Position numbers and translations under genes: made by a program | Notes under the pieces: model-generated | What the model was told of the DNA's origin: nothing | The model's input: only the letters and a program-made list of their open reading frames with translations | The model's database searches: none | Assembly: GCA_020346205.1 (NCBI GenBank) | Contig: CP070776.1 | Span: 729,768 to 746,569, forward strand | Direction of reading: 5' to 3' | DNA length: 16,802 bases | From: Deltaproteobacteria bacterium | GTDB taxonomy: Bacteria; Desulfobacterota; Desulfobulbia; Desulfobulbales; BM004 | Part shown: piece by piece, positions 1 to 7,548 of the stretch | Layout of the letters: each line of letters begins with the position of its first letter | Position numbering within the stretch: the stretch's first letter is position 1

Positions 1-483
1 ACGATTGACTCTCCTGCTTTACTAGAGTCATGTGATGCAGCTTTAGAAGCTGGAGTTATCCTGGTTGCGGCTGCCGGCAATGAACGGTTAAGTATTAATA
101 TCGTAACTTTTCCGGCAGCGTATGAATCAGTGATTGCTGTGGCAGCAACCACTCAGTATGACACCATGTATGTACAAAGTAGCCAGGGCGAGGAAGTTGA
201 TATAGCAGCACCAGGAGTTTCAATTCTTTCAACTGTTCCCGATGGAGGATACAACTTTATGAGCGGTACAAGTATGGCTGCTGCCCATGTGACTGGTACT
301 TTGGCCTTAAGAATCTCGGATGACTTACTGACTGGAGGTATGGGTGATTTGGAATACTACAGAAACTTACTGTACATTACTGCTGAAGATATTGGAGCTC
401 TACCCATTGATGCTGGCTACGGCCTTGTGGATGCTGCAAAGCTTGTAACTGGCGAAGCCATGGGTGATAATTTACCATTGTAA
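1..483 (+). CDS. Subtilisin-family (S8) serine protease, C-terminal part
   Basis: The frame is open from the first base of the window, so the N-terminus lies outside it and 160 residues are visible. The fragment has the oxyanion-hole block AAAGN (Asn at fragment residue 27) and the catalytic-serine block SGTSMAAAHVTG (Ser at residue 91), with the usual spacing of peptidase family S8. The Asp and His of the triad would lie upstream. The protein ends about 70 residues after the catalytic Ser with the GYGLVDAAKLV segment typical of the end of an S8 domain, so there is no C-terminal anchoring or sorting domain. Such proteases are normally exported and degrade proteins, but no signal peptide can be seen here. 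An intrinsic terminator follows directly, so this is the last gene of its transcript. The family call is firm; the substrate is unknown. Confidence 0.93.
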   Translation, partial: TIDSPALLESCDAALEAGVILVAAAGNERLSINIVTFPAAYESVIAVAATTQYDTMYVQSSQGEEVDIAAPGVSILSTVPDGGYNFMSGTSMAAAHVTGTLALRISDDLLTGGMGDLEYYRNLLYITAEDIGALPIDAGYGLVDAAKLVTGEAMGDNLPL

Positions 484-504
484 AAATTATTCTGGCCCTT
501 TTAT

Positions 505-541
505 AAAAAAGGCTTCAGTGATTCAAGCTGAAGCCTTTTTT
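505..541 (+). terminator. Intrinsic terminator after the S8 protease gene
   Basis: A perfect 8-bp stem GGCTTCAG/CTGAAGCC (511-518 and 528-535) encloses a 9-nt loop and is followed by six T. The six A before the stem can extend pairing with the T tract, so it could work in both directions. It lies 22 bp after the protease stop codon. Confidence 0.9.
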
Positions 542-775
542 ATTTATATTACTCATATTCAAGAAAAGGACTGAAGTCGATTATATTGCCTTCTTCCCAA
601 AAATGTTTAATATGTTTTTATATTTAACATTGCATATATAGTATAACTTTATCAATCGGAGTAATGATCATATTTTAAATCACTTTTTATTCAATACATG
701 TACTGAAATTTAAATCCCAACTAAAACTCAGAGTGTAACAAACACATTTTATCTACTATATAAATTCTTTAATTT
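542..775. other. AT-rich intergenic region before the radical SAM gene
   Basis: About 230 bp of AT-rich sequence with no credible open frame or RNA gene. It must hold the promoter of the radical SAM gene. TATA-like stretches occur at 633-648 and 753-766, but no convincing -35 partner was found. No Shine-Dalgarno sequence precedes the ATG at 776. Confidence 0.5.
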
Positions 776-2542
776 ATGGGACGAAATTCTAGATTATCTG
801 CTGGTACAGCAAACAACAAGGAACTACTATTCCATGAAAAAGGCAGTATAAAGAAAAAATGGAAAAACAGGGTTCCAATCGCTCTCATTTATCCCAATAA
901 GTATGCACTCGGTATGTCCAATCTTGGTTTTCAGCTTGTATATAAGCTACTGAACCAGGATGATGCAATTGTAGCTGAAAGAGTATTCCTTCCGGAAAAG
1001 CAGGAAAGGCCTATATCTCTTGAATCAGGCAGACCACTTGCCGATTTCCCTCTGCTTTTTTTCTCTGTCAGCTTTGAACAGGACTACCAACACCTGATCA
1101 CACTGCTGGAAATGTCCGGCATCCCTTCACTCTCAGTCGAGAGATCTGAAAAAGGCAACAATATTGAATCACAGGCTTCAGGAGGCCAACCCCTTGTTAT
1201 TGCAGGCGGTGTAGCTACATTTTTAAACCCAGAGCCACTGGCCCCATTTGTTGATCTCTTTATTATCGGTGAAGCTGAACCAATCCTGGACTCCGTAATG
1301 GCTCATTTGTTACGGGGAATTGGCAAGAATGACAGATTGGAATTATTGGAAGAAATAGGAACAAGTCTGCCCGGGTGTTATATTCCTGCACTCTACGATG
1401 TTACTTACAATTCCAGTGGTATTCTTCAGTCAATGACCCCCCAAAAGGGGTATGAAAGACTTCCGCAACGAATTAAAAAAGTAATTATGGATTCACCTGG
1501 AAATGTGGCTGCGCACTCTAATATTCTCACCCCTTTAGCTGAATTTTCTGATCTTTTTATGACTGAACTGGGGCGGGGCTGCAGCCGTGGCTGCAGATTT
1601 TGTGCAGCCGGTTTTATCTATCGCCCTCCCCGCCTATGGTCGGCCCAAGCAATAATAAATGCCATTGAATCCAGGCCGGATGATTGCTCACGTGTTGGTC
1701 TTCTAGGTATGGAGATGGCACGGTCGGAAGATATAGCCCTTATAGCTGATTATCTGTCTGGACAGTCATGTTCCCTGTCCTTTTCTTCATTACGGGCTGA
1801 CATCATTAATTCTCCATTACTGGAACTGCTGGGTAGCAGCAAATTAAAAAGTGCTGCCATTGCTCCAGATGGGGCTTCTGAACGCTTGCGGCAGGTTATC
1901 AACAAAGGTATAACAGAGAACGATGTGCTGACAGCTGCTGAAATACTTGTAAAAAAAGGGATTCGAAACTTGAAACTCTACTATATGATCGGCCTCCCAA
2001 CCGAAACCCAGTCAGACCTGGATGAAATGGTGGAACTGATCATTAAGGTAAAGAAGAAAATCCTGGCCGTTGGTCGATCCAGAGGGAGACTCAGTTCTTT
2101 AAATTTGAGCATTAACTGTTTTATTCCCAAACCATGGACCCCCTTTCAGTTTCACCCCATGGAAAAGGTTAAACTTTTGAAACAGAAACTAAAACTTCTG
2201 CGCAAGAAATTTGCTGGTCAGCCCAACGTCCGCATCAAGACTGAAAGTCCTGAAAGGGCTTTTTTTCAGGCCATCCTCTCCAGGGGAGACCGCAGGGTTG
2301 GCAAGGCTTTATTATCCATGGTGCTTAATGAATGCACCTGGAGGCAGGCATTTAAAATGGAAAACATTAGCCCGGACGATTATAATTTGCGCCCAAGAGG
2401 CAAAACTGAACCTTTCCCCTGGGAAATAATTGATCATGGTGTTGAGCGTAAATATCTCTGGAATGAATACAAAAAAGCCTTAGAGGGGAAAACCACCGTC
2501 TCCTGTGATACATCCCGTTGTAAACGCTGTGGAGTATGCTAA
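776..2542 (+). CDS. Radical SAM protein, TIGR03960-like family
   Basis: This 588-residue protein has the radical SAM cluster motif CSRGCRFC (C269, C273, C276), which binds the 4Fe-4S cluster that cleaves S-adenosylmethionine. The N-terminal 170 residues carry the YPNKYALGMSNLGFQ block and an AGGVATFLNPEPLAPFVDLFIIGEAEP segment, as in radical SAM proteins with an N-terminal cobalamin-binding-like fold. The C-terminus ends in a cysteine-rich tail (C577, C582, C585, C588), recalling the CxxCGVC end of the uncharacterised TIGR03960 family. In many bacteria that family sits beside or is fused to a TIGR03936 (DUF2344) partner; none is present here. The substrate is unknown. The chosen ATG has no Shine-Dalgarno sequence, but nothing better lies before the conserved block. 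The stop codon abuts the histidine kinase ATG, so the two genes are probably co-transcribed. The radical SAM call is sure; the subfamily is recalled from motif similarity. Confidence 0.88.
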   Translation: MGRNSRLSAGTANNKELLFHEKGSIKKKWKNRVPIALIYPNKYALGMSNLGFQLVYKLLNQDDAIVAERVFLPEKQERPISLESGRPLADFPLLFFSVSFEQDYQHLITLLEMSGIPSLSVERSEKGNNIESQASGGQPLVIAGGVATFLNPEPLAPFVDLFIIGEAEPILDSVMAHLLRGIGKNDRLELLEEIGTSLPGCYIPALYDVTYNSSGILQSMTPQKGYERLPQRIKKVIMDSPGNVAAHSNILTPLAEFSDLFMTELGRGCSRGCRFCAAGFIYRPPRLWSAQAIINAIESRPDDCSRVGLLGMEMARSEDIALIADYLSGQSCSLSFSSLRADIINSPLLELLGSSKLKSAAIAPDGASERLRQVINKGITENDVLTAAEILVKKGIRNLKLYYMIGLPTETQSDLDEMVELIIKVKKKILAVGRSRGRLSSLNLSINCFIPKPWTPFQFHPMEKVKLLKQKLKLLRKKFAGQPNVRIKTESPERAFFQAILSRGDRRVGKALLSMVLNECTWRQAFKMENISPDDYNLRPRGKTEPFPWEIIDHGVERKYLWNEYKKALEGKTTVSCDTSRCKRCGVC

Positions 2543-3982
2543 ATGATGGCCCGAGCACAAAAATCTAAAATTAAATCTCCGAGGCCTTTCAGGCTGGTTA
2601 AATTTTTCTCTTTCACAGGACTTGGGCTCGTGCTTATCACCACCATGGTCCTGTCGTGGGTTATTTCCAACTATGCTAAGAAAGTCATGCTCGAGCGTAG
2701 TGAATCATACTCGTTTCTTTTAGCTGATCATGTGAACAGGCAGGTCTTCTTACAGTTTGTTCTACCCACAGCACTGCGTTACGGCAAAATTGCCCTTAGG
2801 AATCCAACACAGTTCAAAAGGCTTGACACGGTTGTTCGTAATACCACCGAGAGCTTGAATGTTGACTCTGTGACTATTTTCGACTCTGAGGAAAATATTA
2901 TTTCCTACAGTACTATCTCTGAACAGGTAGGGGTTCGCAATGCTGGAGGCAAAGAGTACACCAAAGCATTGAATGGGATCAGAAGTTCACACCTTATGTC
3001 TACTGCCTCTCTTTTGAATCTGCTGCCCGGCTCTGAACCTATTTCAAGTAAACTCATGACCTATATCCCTTTTCGCCGGGAAAATCCACTCAGCAAAAGA
3101 ACTGATGATATTATGGGAGTGACCAAAGTTGTTCAGGACCTTTCAGGTGACATGGAGGCTATACTCAGACTGCAGCTCACTATTATAGTAGTGTCCATCC
3201 TGATAATGGGAACTCTTTTCTTTATTCTCACGCAAATTGTAACCAAAGCGGATCAAATTAATGAAGCACGGGCCATGGAACGTCGCCGGCTTGAGGACAA
3301 ACTCAACCACGCTGAAAGACTGGCAAGCCTGGGTGAGATGGTTGCCTCTGTTTCCCATGAAATAAAAAATCCCCTTGGTATTGTCCGCAGTACAGCAGAG
3401 ATTCTCAATAAGCGCCTGAAGGACCAGGCGCCCTCAAGCAAACATCTAACAGAAATAATCATAGCCGAGACAGGCAGGTTGGATAATATTGTGCGGGAAT
3501 TTTTAGACTTTGCCAGACCCCAGGTTCCGCAATTTACCACAGGGCTCATCAATGATTTAATAGAAAAAATTGTGGAATTCATGCAGCACGATTTCAGGAA
3601 AAAAAATATAACAGTTGAAAAAGATCTGGATTCTGCCCTTAAACCAATGAATATGGATCAGAATCTTCTTTATAGGGCATTTCTCAATCTATTTGTTAAT
3701 GCTGTACAGGCGATGCCTGATGGAGGTAAACTCTCGATAAGTACATTTTTATCTACTGATGAAAAAAATAAAGTCATCATCATGATAAAAGATACTGGCA
3801 TAGGCATCTCAAAGGAAAAACTGACAATGATATTTACACCATTTTATACTGACAAAAATAGGGGTACAGGTCTTGGGCTCGCAATTGCCCGGAATATCAT
3901 TGAAGAACATAATGGCACGATTACTGTTGAGAGTGAAAAAGGAGAAGGAGCAACCTTCATCATCTCTCTAAGACAGAAGTAA
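2543..3982 (+). CDS. Membrane sensor histidine kinase, orphan
   Basis: This 479-residue protein has one transmembrane helix near residues 22-42, an extracytoplasmic sensor region of about 165 residues, and a second helix near 211-232. A short linker or coiled coil (236-260) follows. The HisKA domain has its phospho-accepting His in VSHEIKNP (H272). The HATPase domain shows the N box LNLFVNAVQAMPDGG (N386), the G1 box DTGIGI (from D417) and the G2 box GTGLGLAIA (441-449). The arrangement resembles AtoS/ZraS-type kinases that pair with NtrC-family regulators. No response regulator gene is adjacent on this transcript; the nearest is the PilR-like gene at 8179, which already has its own kinase. 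The start is ATG-ATG directly after the radical SAM TAA, implying translational coupling. The signal sensed is unknown. The gap to the convergent pdxJ end is only 33 bp and holds no clear terminator. Confidence 0.93.
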   Translation: MMARAQKSKIKSPRPFRLVKFFSFTGLGLVLITTMVLSWVISNYAKKVMLERSESYSFLLADHVNRQVFLQFVLPTALRYGKIALRNPTQFKRLDTVVRNTTESLNVDSVTIFDSEENIISYSTISEQVGVRNAGGKEYTKALNGIRSSHLMSTASLLNLLPGSEPISSKLMTYIPFRRENPLSKRTDDIMGVTKVVQDLSGDMEAILRLQLTIIVVSILIMGTLFFILTQIVTKADQINEARAMERRRLEDKLNHAERLASLGEMVASVSHEIKNPLGIVRSTAEILNKRLKDQAPSSKHLTEIIIAETGRLDNIVREFLDFARPQVPQFTTGLINDLIEKIVEFMQHDFRKKNITVEKDLDSALKPMNMDQNLLYRAFLNLFVNAVQAMPDGGKLSISTFLSTDEKNKVIIMIKDTGIGISKEKLTMIFTPFYTDKNRGTGLGLAIARNIIEEHNGTITVESEKGEGATFIISLRQK

Positions 3983-4015
3983 ATATTTGTATTCCGTCAC
4001 AGGTATTATTTGAAA

Positions 4016-4729
4016 CTATATCATGAGCCCAAGCATTTCACGCACTGCCTGGTCCAGACCGACAAAAATAGCCCGCGCCATTATGGCATGCCCAATACTG
4101 AGTTCTTCAATGGTCTCAAGCGATGCAATTCTCGTTGTATTGATATAGTTGAGTCCATGGCCGGCATTAACCCGCAGCCCAGTCTCATAAGCCTCTTCAG
4201 CCGCTGCAGCTATTAATTCATATTCCCGCTCTATTTCTTCTTCACTTGTTGCATCAGAATATCTGCCGGTATGAATTTCTACAAAGGTGGCTCCCACATC
4301 CTTTGCCGCCCTAATTTGTTTTGAGTCCGGGTCAATAAACAAACTCACCGGGATACCGACATCATTCATCTGGCCGATTACCGATTTGAGCTTCTTTTTC
4401 TGACCCGCTGCATTTAAGCCGCCTTCAGTGGTTAACTCTTTTCTTTTTTCAGGAACAAGGGTCACCATGTCAGGCTTAAGATCCAGGGCAAATTTGATAA
4501 TTTCTTTGGTTGCACCCATTTCCAGGTTGAGTTTTGTTTTAACCGTCTGACGCAGCAGCATGACATCCCGGTCCTGAATATGTCTTCGATCTTCTCGCAA
4601 ATGAACCACAATACCTTCGGCTCCTGCAAGTTCACAGATACCAGCAGCGAGAACAGGGTCCGGTTCACTGATGCCGCGAGCCTCTCTTAATGTTGCGACA
4701 TGATCGACATTAATTGCGAGTTTTATCAT
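4016..4729 (-). CDS. pdxJ: PdxJ as possible independent product from internal start
   Basis: Initiation at the in-frame ATG at 4727-4729 would give a 237-residue protein beginning [19 protein letters not shown], which is where ordinary PdxJ proteins begin. The start has its own near-ideal ribosome binding site 7 nt upstream. This alternative product shares the frame of the fused gene; whether it is made alone, alongside the fusion or not at all cannot be told from sequence. Confidence 0.6.
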   Translation of the reverse strand: MIKLAINVDHVATLREARGISEPDPVLAAGICELAGAEGIVVHLREDRRHIQDRDVMLLRQTVKTKLNLEMGATKEIIKFALDLKPDMVTLVPEKRKELTTEGGLNAAGQKKKLKSVIGQMNDVGIPVSLFIDPDSKQIRAAKDVGATFVEIHTGRYSDATSEEEIEREYELIAAAAEEAYETGLRVNAGHGLNYINTTRIASLETIEELSIGHAIMARAIFVGLDQAVREMLGLMI

Positions 4730-5185
4730 ATTCTCTCTCCTTTTCATTTTAAGCTCCTGCAAAAGTTCCTTTTCCCTGTTATGCATTCTCTCTGCTTCAA
4801 ATTCTGACTTCTCATGGTCATAACCTATGAGATGCACAAAACCATGTACAAGCAATATCTGCAGACGGGAATGCAGGGAAACACCTTCATTTCTTGCTTC
4901 CCGTGCTGCAGTTTCAACAGAAATGACGATATCACCAAGTAAATTCAGACCCATTGCCGAATCTTCCCCTTCTGTTAAAGAGAAGGCCAGGACATTTGTT
5001 GGGCCGCTTTTATGACGCCAGGATCTGTTTAACTCTTCAATCTGGACATCATCGACAAGTAAAATACTCAACTCTGCATCAGGCATACCTGTTAATACAA
5101 GAAGTCTTTCTGCTGCCCGCCTAAGCAGCAATTCGTTTACCCGGGGAAGCGGGAAGGAAAAATCATTTCTAAAAAGAACCGGCAT
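4016..5185 (-). CDS. ybeY-pdxJ: YbeY-PdxJ fused open reading frame
   Basis: One 389-residue open frame joins two complete enzymes. Residues 1-152 are YbeY, the zinc-dependent endoribonuclease of 16S rRNA maturation and 70S quality control; its metal motif [11 protein letters not shown] supplies H114, H118 and H124. Residues 153-389 are PdxJ, pyridoxine 5'-phosphate synthase, which condenses 1-deoxyxylulose 5-phosphate with 3-amino-2-oxopropyl phosphate in vitamin B6 synthesis. PdxJ blocks include [57 protein letters not shown] and IGHAI. Each half has the normal length of its family, and no stop separates them. A strong Shine-Dalgarno sequence and ATG sit exactly at the PdxJ start, so both a fusion and a separate PdxJ are possible. 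phoH lies 63 bp upstream. No Shine-Dalgarno sequence is evident before the YbeY ATG. Confidence 0.93.
   Translation of the reverse strand: MPVLFRNDFSFPLPRVNELLLRRAAERLLVLTGMPDAELSILLVDDVQIEELNRSWRHKSGPTNVLAFSLTEGEDSAMGLNLLGDIVISVETAAREARNEGVSLHSRLQILLVHGFVHLIGYDHEKSEFEAERMHNREKELLQELKMKRRENMIKLAINVDHVATLREARGISEPDPVLAAGICELAGAEGIVVHLREDRRHIQDRDVMLLRQTVKTKLNLEMGATKEIIKFALDLKPDMVTLVPEKRKELTTEGGLNAAGQKKKLKSVIGQMNDVGIPVSLFIDPDSKQIRAAKDVGATFVEIHTGRYSDATSEEEIEREYELIAAAAEEAYETGLRVNAGHGLNYINTTRIASLETIEELSIGHAIMARAIFVGLDQAVREMLGLMI
4727..4744 (-). promoter_or_regulatory. Internal ribosome binding site at the PdxJ start
   Basis: On the minus strand AAAAGGAG (4737-4744) is followed by 7 nt and then the ATG at 4727-4729. 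This is a better Shine-Dalgarno sequence than those before ybeY or phoH, yet it lies inside the open frame, where it encodes the KRRE residues joining YbeY to PdxJ. It is the main evidence that PdxJ was, or still is, separately initiated. Confidence 0.75.
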
Positions 5186-5248
5186 ATGAAGTATAAGAAT
5201 TTATGTAATTAGCAAAAGCTTGCCAATAACCTTCAAGTAATCAATAGA

Positions 5249-6253
5249 CTATTTCTTGGCAGACTTTAACTTTCTTGTCCTGGTTTTTTTGTAACTACCG
5301 TGTTGTTTTTCTTTCTTTGCATAGGCCTTGATAATTTTCTGCACCAGGGGATGACGCACTACATCTACATCTGAAAAAGTGCAGAACCCCATACCCTTAA
5401 TGCTTTTCAGTATGCGGGCTGCCTCTACCAAACCTGATTGCTTACCTTCCGGCAGGTCTATCTGGGTTATATCTCCAGTTACAACCGCTTTGGAATCAAA
5501 CCCGAGTCTGGTCAGAAACATCTTCATCTGTTCATGGGAGGTATTCTGGGCTTCATCAAGAATTACAAAGGCACTGTTCAATGTGCGCCCTCGCATAAAA
5601 GCCAGAGGAGCTATTTCCACTATTCCCCTCTCTATATATTCAACAACCCTCTCTCTGCCCAGCATATCATTTAATGCATCATAGAGAGGGCGTAGATAAG
5701 GATCCACTTTCTGGGCCATATCACCGGGCAGGAAGCCCAGTTTTTCTCCTGCTTCCACCGCCGGCCGGGTGAGAATAATATTTTTGACCTGGCTGCTGGT
5801 CAATGCAGAAATGGCCATTGCCACAGCTAAATAGGTCTTGCCTGTTCCGGCGGGACCGATACCAAAGACAATGTCATTATTTCTGATGGTATCTATATAT
5901 TTCTTCTGATTGATGCTTTTTGGGGATACTACTCTCTGGTTTGCTGTTATATAGACCCGGTCCAGGAATATTTCTTTCAGGTTTGCTTTCGAAGAACTTT
6001 CAAGGATACGCAGACCATAGGCCACATCTGAAGGGTAGACTGGATAACCTGCCTTGAGCAATTCGTATAGTTGCTTGAGCGCAATTGCAGCAACATCTAC
6101 TTCATGCTGCAAGCCCTCAATGGTTAACTCATTTCCCCTTGTTTTTACTGAAACACCAACTGTTTTTTCGATTGTTGCCAGATTCTTATTCAGGTCTCCG
6201 TATAAAAGCCTCGTTAAATTATTATCTTCAAATGTGAGTTTTACTTCAGACAT
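5249..6253 (-). CDS. phoH: PhoH-family ATPase
   Basis: This 334-residue cytoplasmic protein belongs to the PhoH/PhoL family of P-loop ATPases, thought to act in RNA metabolism. The N-terminal 100 residues form the small KH-like region of the longer PhoH type. The ATPase core shows Walker A GPAGTGKT (133-140), the ILTRPAVEAGEKLGFLPGD block (160-178), Walker B VILDEAQN (230-237), and VVTGDITQIDLP with SGL. The tail is very basic (KKTRTRKLKSAKK), consistent with nucleic acid binding. It precedes the ybeY part of the next gene, the widespread phoH-ybeY order; the HD-domain gene (yqfF/pgpH) that often lies between them is absent. The start is 27 bp after the selenoprotein stop codon, so co-transcription is likely. 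The Shine-Dalgarno sequence is weak. Confidence 0.95.
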   Translation of the reverse strand: MSEVKLTFEDNNLTRLLYGDLNKNLATIEKTVGVSVKTRGNELTIEGLQHEVDVAAIALKQLYELLKAGYPVYPSDVAYGLRILESSSKANLKEIFLDRVYITANQRVVSPKSINQKKYIDTIRNNDIVFGIGPAGTGKTYLAVAMAISALTSSQVKNIILTRPAVEAGEKLGFLPGDMAQKVDPYLRPLYDALNDMLGRERVVEYIERGIVEIAPLAFMRGRTLNSAFVILDEAQNTSHEQMKMFLTRLGFDSKAVVTGDITQIDLPEGKQSGLVEAARILKSIKGMGFCTFSDVDVVRHPLVQKIIKAYAKKEKQHGSYKKTRTRKLKSAKK

Positions 6254-6280
6254 ATGACCGCGCTTTCTGTTTCTTATCTA

Positions 6281-7135
6281 TTATTGTTGATCATCAGCAA
6301 GTTCATCTTCAATAAGCTCACTTAAAGCTGCAAAATTACGTTTCTTCAGTTTTCTGCCATTAACGAAAATGGTAGGGGTTCCTGAAATACCTGCCTTTTT
6401 GGCATCCGCAATATCCTGTTCAACCTTTTTACGCAAGGAGGGTCGCATCATATCTAAAGAAAATTTCTTGATATCCAACCCAAGATTCTGGGCAATTTCC
6501 AGGTACTTCTCACTGGACAGGCTGTTCTGATTAATAAAAAGCTCGTCATGATACTCCCAGAACTTACCCTGTTCTCCAGCGGCCATGGAGGCAAGAGCCG
6601 CAGGAAATGCCTGCTTGTGGAAGGAAAGAGGATAATGCTTAAAAACAACTTTTACATTATCAGGATATTTATCGAGCACCTGCTCGAAAAGCGGCATCAT
6701 CTTGCCGCAGTATGGTCATTGAAAATCACTGAATACAGCAACTACAACTTTTGCTCCTGCAGGACCAAGAAAGGGTGAATCAGCCACATTGAAATCAACT
6801 ATAAAACTGACATCAACTGTTTGCAGTGTTTTTCGTTTACTGTTTATGAGGTAGAGCTGTTCACCTTTTGAAGAGATAGCGATATCCGTGACAGAGGGGT
6901 CAACTGGTATTTTACCTACCTGCTTGCCATCAGCCGTAAATATCAGCACTTTAGCCTGGTCGGTAAGAAGAAATGTCAAGTTCCCGTCCTGGGTCTTGGC
7001 AATATCAATCGGTGTCTCGTTTAGTTGAATAGCATTGGATACCTCCCAGTCAACCTTGGCCTGAGCTGCAAATGGAATAAGGCTCACAATTATTACGAAA
7101 AGTAGTGACACTGAAGTATTCGACATTCGATTCAT
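6281..7135 (-). CDS. Exported DsbA-like thioredoxin-fold selenoprotein (TGA read as Sec)
   Basis: Read through the in-frame TGA at 6716-6718, this is a 284-residue protein with selenocysteine at position 140. Residues 1-26 are a signal peptide (hydrophobic core SLLFVIIVSLIPFA, cleavage after AQA), so it acts in the periplasm or outside. Residues 27-115 hold two beta-propeller-like repeats (PIDIAKTQDGNLTFLL, VTDIAISSKGEQLYLI). Residues 125-284 are a DsbA/Thioredoxin_4-type domain with active site FSDFQ-U-PYCGK (U140, C143), a helical insertion (FPAALASMAAGEQGKFWEYHDELF) and the cis-Pro loop GTPTIFVNG (P254). Its role is inferred to be thiol-disulfide or peroxide redox chemistry. A GAGGA ribosome binding site lies 6 nt before the ATG. 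It sits 68 bp after hypA and 27 bp before phoH. Without recoding it would split into a 139-residue protein ending just before the active site and a downstream fragment starting at ATG 6700. A point-mutated pseudogene is the alternative, but every other motif is intact. Confidence 0.87.
6670..6690 (-). promoter_or_regulatory. Candidate bacterial SECIS hairpin with AGGU loop
   Basis: In the mRNA a perfect stem CGAGC/GCUCG (arms at 6682-6686 and 6673-6677) carries the tetraloop AGGU (6678-6681). A few flanking U-A pairs can lengthen the stem. The loop begins 34 nt after the TGA, inside the spacing range usually allowed for bacterial SECIS elements. It has a G in the first two loop positions, like the AGGUCU loop of E. 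coli fdhF. SelB binding is inferred. Confidence 0.6.
6691..6708 (-). promoter_or_regulatory. Second hairpin directly after the Sec codon
   Basis: In the mRNA GCGGCA/UGCCGC pairs perfectly (6 bp) around the loop AGAUGA, which starts 13 nt after the TGA. It is closer than most described bacterial SECIS loops. It may be the SECIS itself, the lower part of a composite element, or a pausing structure. Confidence 0.5.
6716..6718 (-). other. Probable selenocysteine codon (in-frame TGA)
   Basis: The TGA replaces the first residue of the CPYC active site, the classic place where Sec substitutes for Cys in redox proteins. The frame continues on both sides with uninterrupted homology-type motifs. TGA also serves as an ordinary stop for hypA, hypC, pilS and murA in this window, which argues for local recoding rather than a variant genetic code. 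Confidence 0.85.
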
Positions 7136-7203
7136 TGGTTTTCCTCAAAAATGTTTAGTTGGTACTTTGAGTTTATATTTATTCCGGTTTTTTAAAGTAT
7201 TAC

Positions 7204-7548
7204 TCAATTTACTTCCATATCAACGATCTGCATCTCGTCTCCACTGGTAATTTTTATTGCACTGGATTTACACGCCGGGCAGGCAAAGATATAGCGTTCT
7301 TCAGATTCAAATTGCGAACCGCAATCAGAGCAATAACCACCAAGGGAAACATAGTCAATGATCAGTTCCGCCTGGCTTGCAATAGTACCTGCCTTTGCCA
7401 TGTCAAACGCAAAAAGAAGGGCATCGGGAAGTATGCCTGCAGCTCTTCCCACTTTAAGCCTCACCACTTCAATTGAATTATAGCCTTCCTTTTGACAGAG
7501 ATCTGAAACTGTCTCGATCAAGCTGATGGCAATGGATGCCTCATGCAT
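7204..7548 (-). CDS. hypA: Hydrogenase nickel-incorporation protein HypA
   Basis: HypA delivers nickel, with HypB, to the large subunit of [NiFe] hydrogenase in the cytoplasm. The 114-residue protein starts MHEASIAISLI; the N-terminal Met-His-Glu binds nickel. The zinc site is formed by two CxxC pairs (C73/C76 and C90/C93). The length matches the family (about 113-118). An upstream in-frame ATG at 7620 was rejected because the MHE start is conserved and the added residues merely read hypC in another frame. The start overlaps the end of hypC by 8 nt (ATGCATGA), so the two are translationally coupled. No hydrogenase structural genes or other hyp genes are in the window. Confidence 0.96.
   Translation of the reverse strand: MHEASIAISLIETVSDLCQKEGYNSIEVVRLKVGRAAGILPDALLFAFDMAKAGTIASQAELIIDYVSLGGYCSDCGSQFESEERYIFACPACKSSAIKITSGDEMQIVDMEVN

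Noticed and set aside
187..189. PET instead of PAT in RF1 (protein residues) as an unusual stop-recognition motif
   Set aside because: The motif is PxT and, as I recall, PET occurs in ordinary bacterial RF1 proteins. The coordinates given are residues of the prfA product, not bases.
4010..4216. Small plus-strand ORF over the end of pdxJ
   Set aside because: It is a shadow of the strongly conserved PdxJ frame and has no family features.
6281..6700. A separate 139-residue protein starting at ATG 6700
   Set aside because: Its start lies just after the active-site PYCGK, it lacks a ribosome binding site and signal peptide, and it continues the upstream frame exactly. It is the second half of the selenoprotein.
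6716..6718. TGA as a sign of a variant genetic code (TGA = Trp or Gly)
   Set aside because: hypA, hypC, pilS and murA all end properly at TGA, and Trp or Gly makes no sense at a CxxC position.
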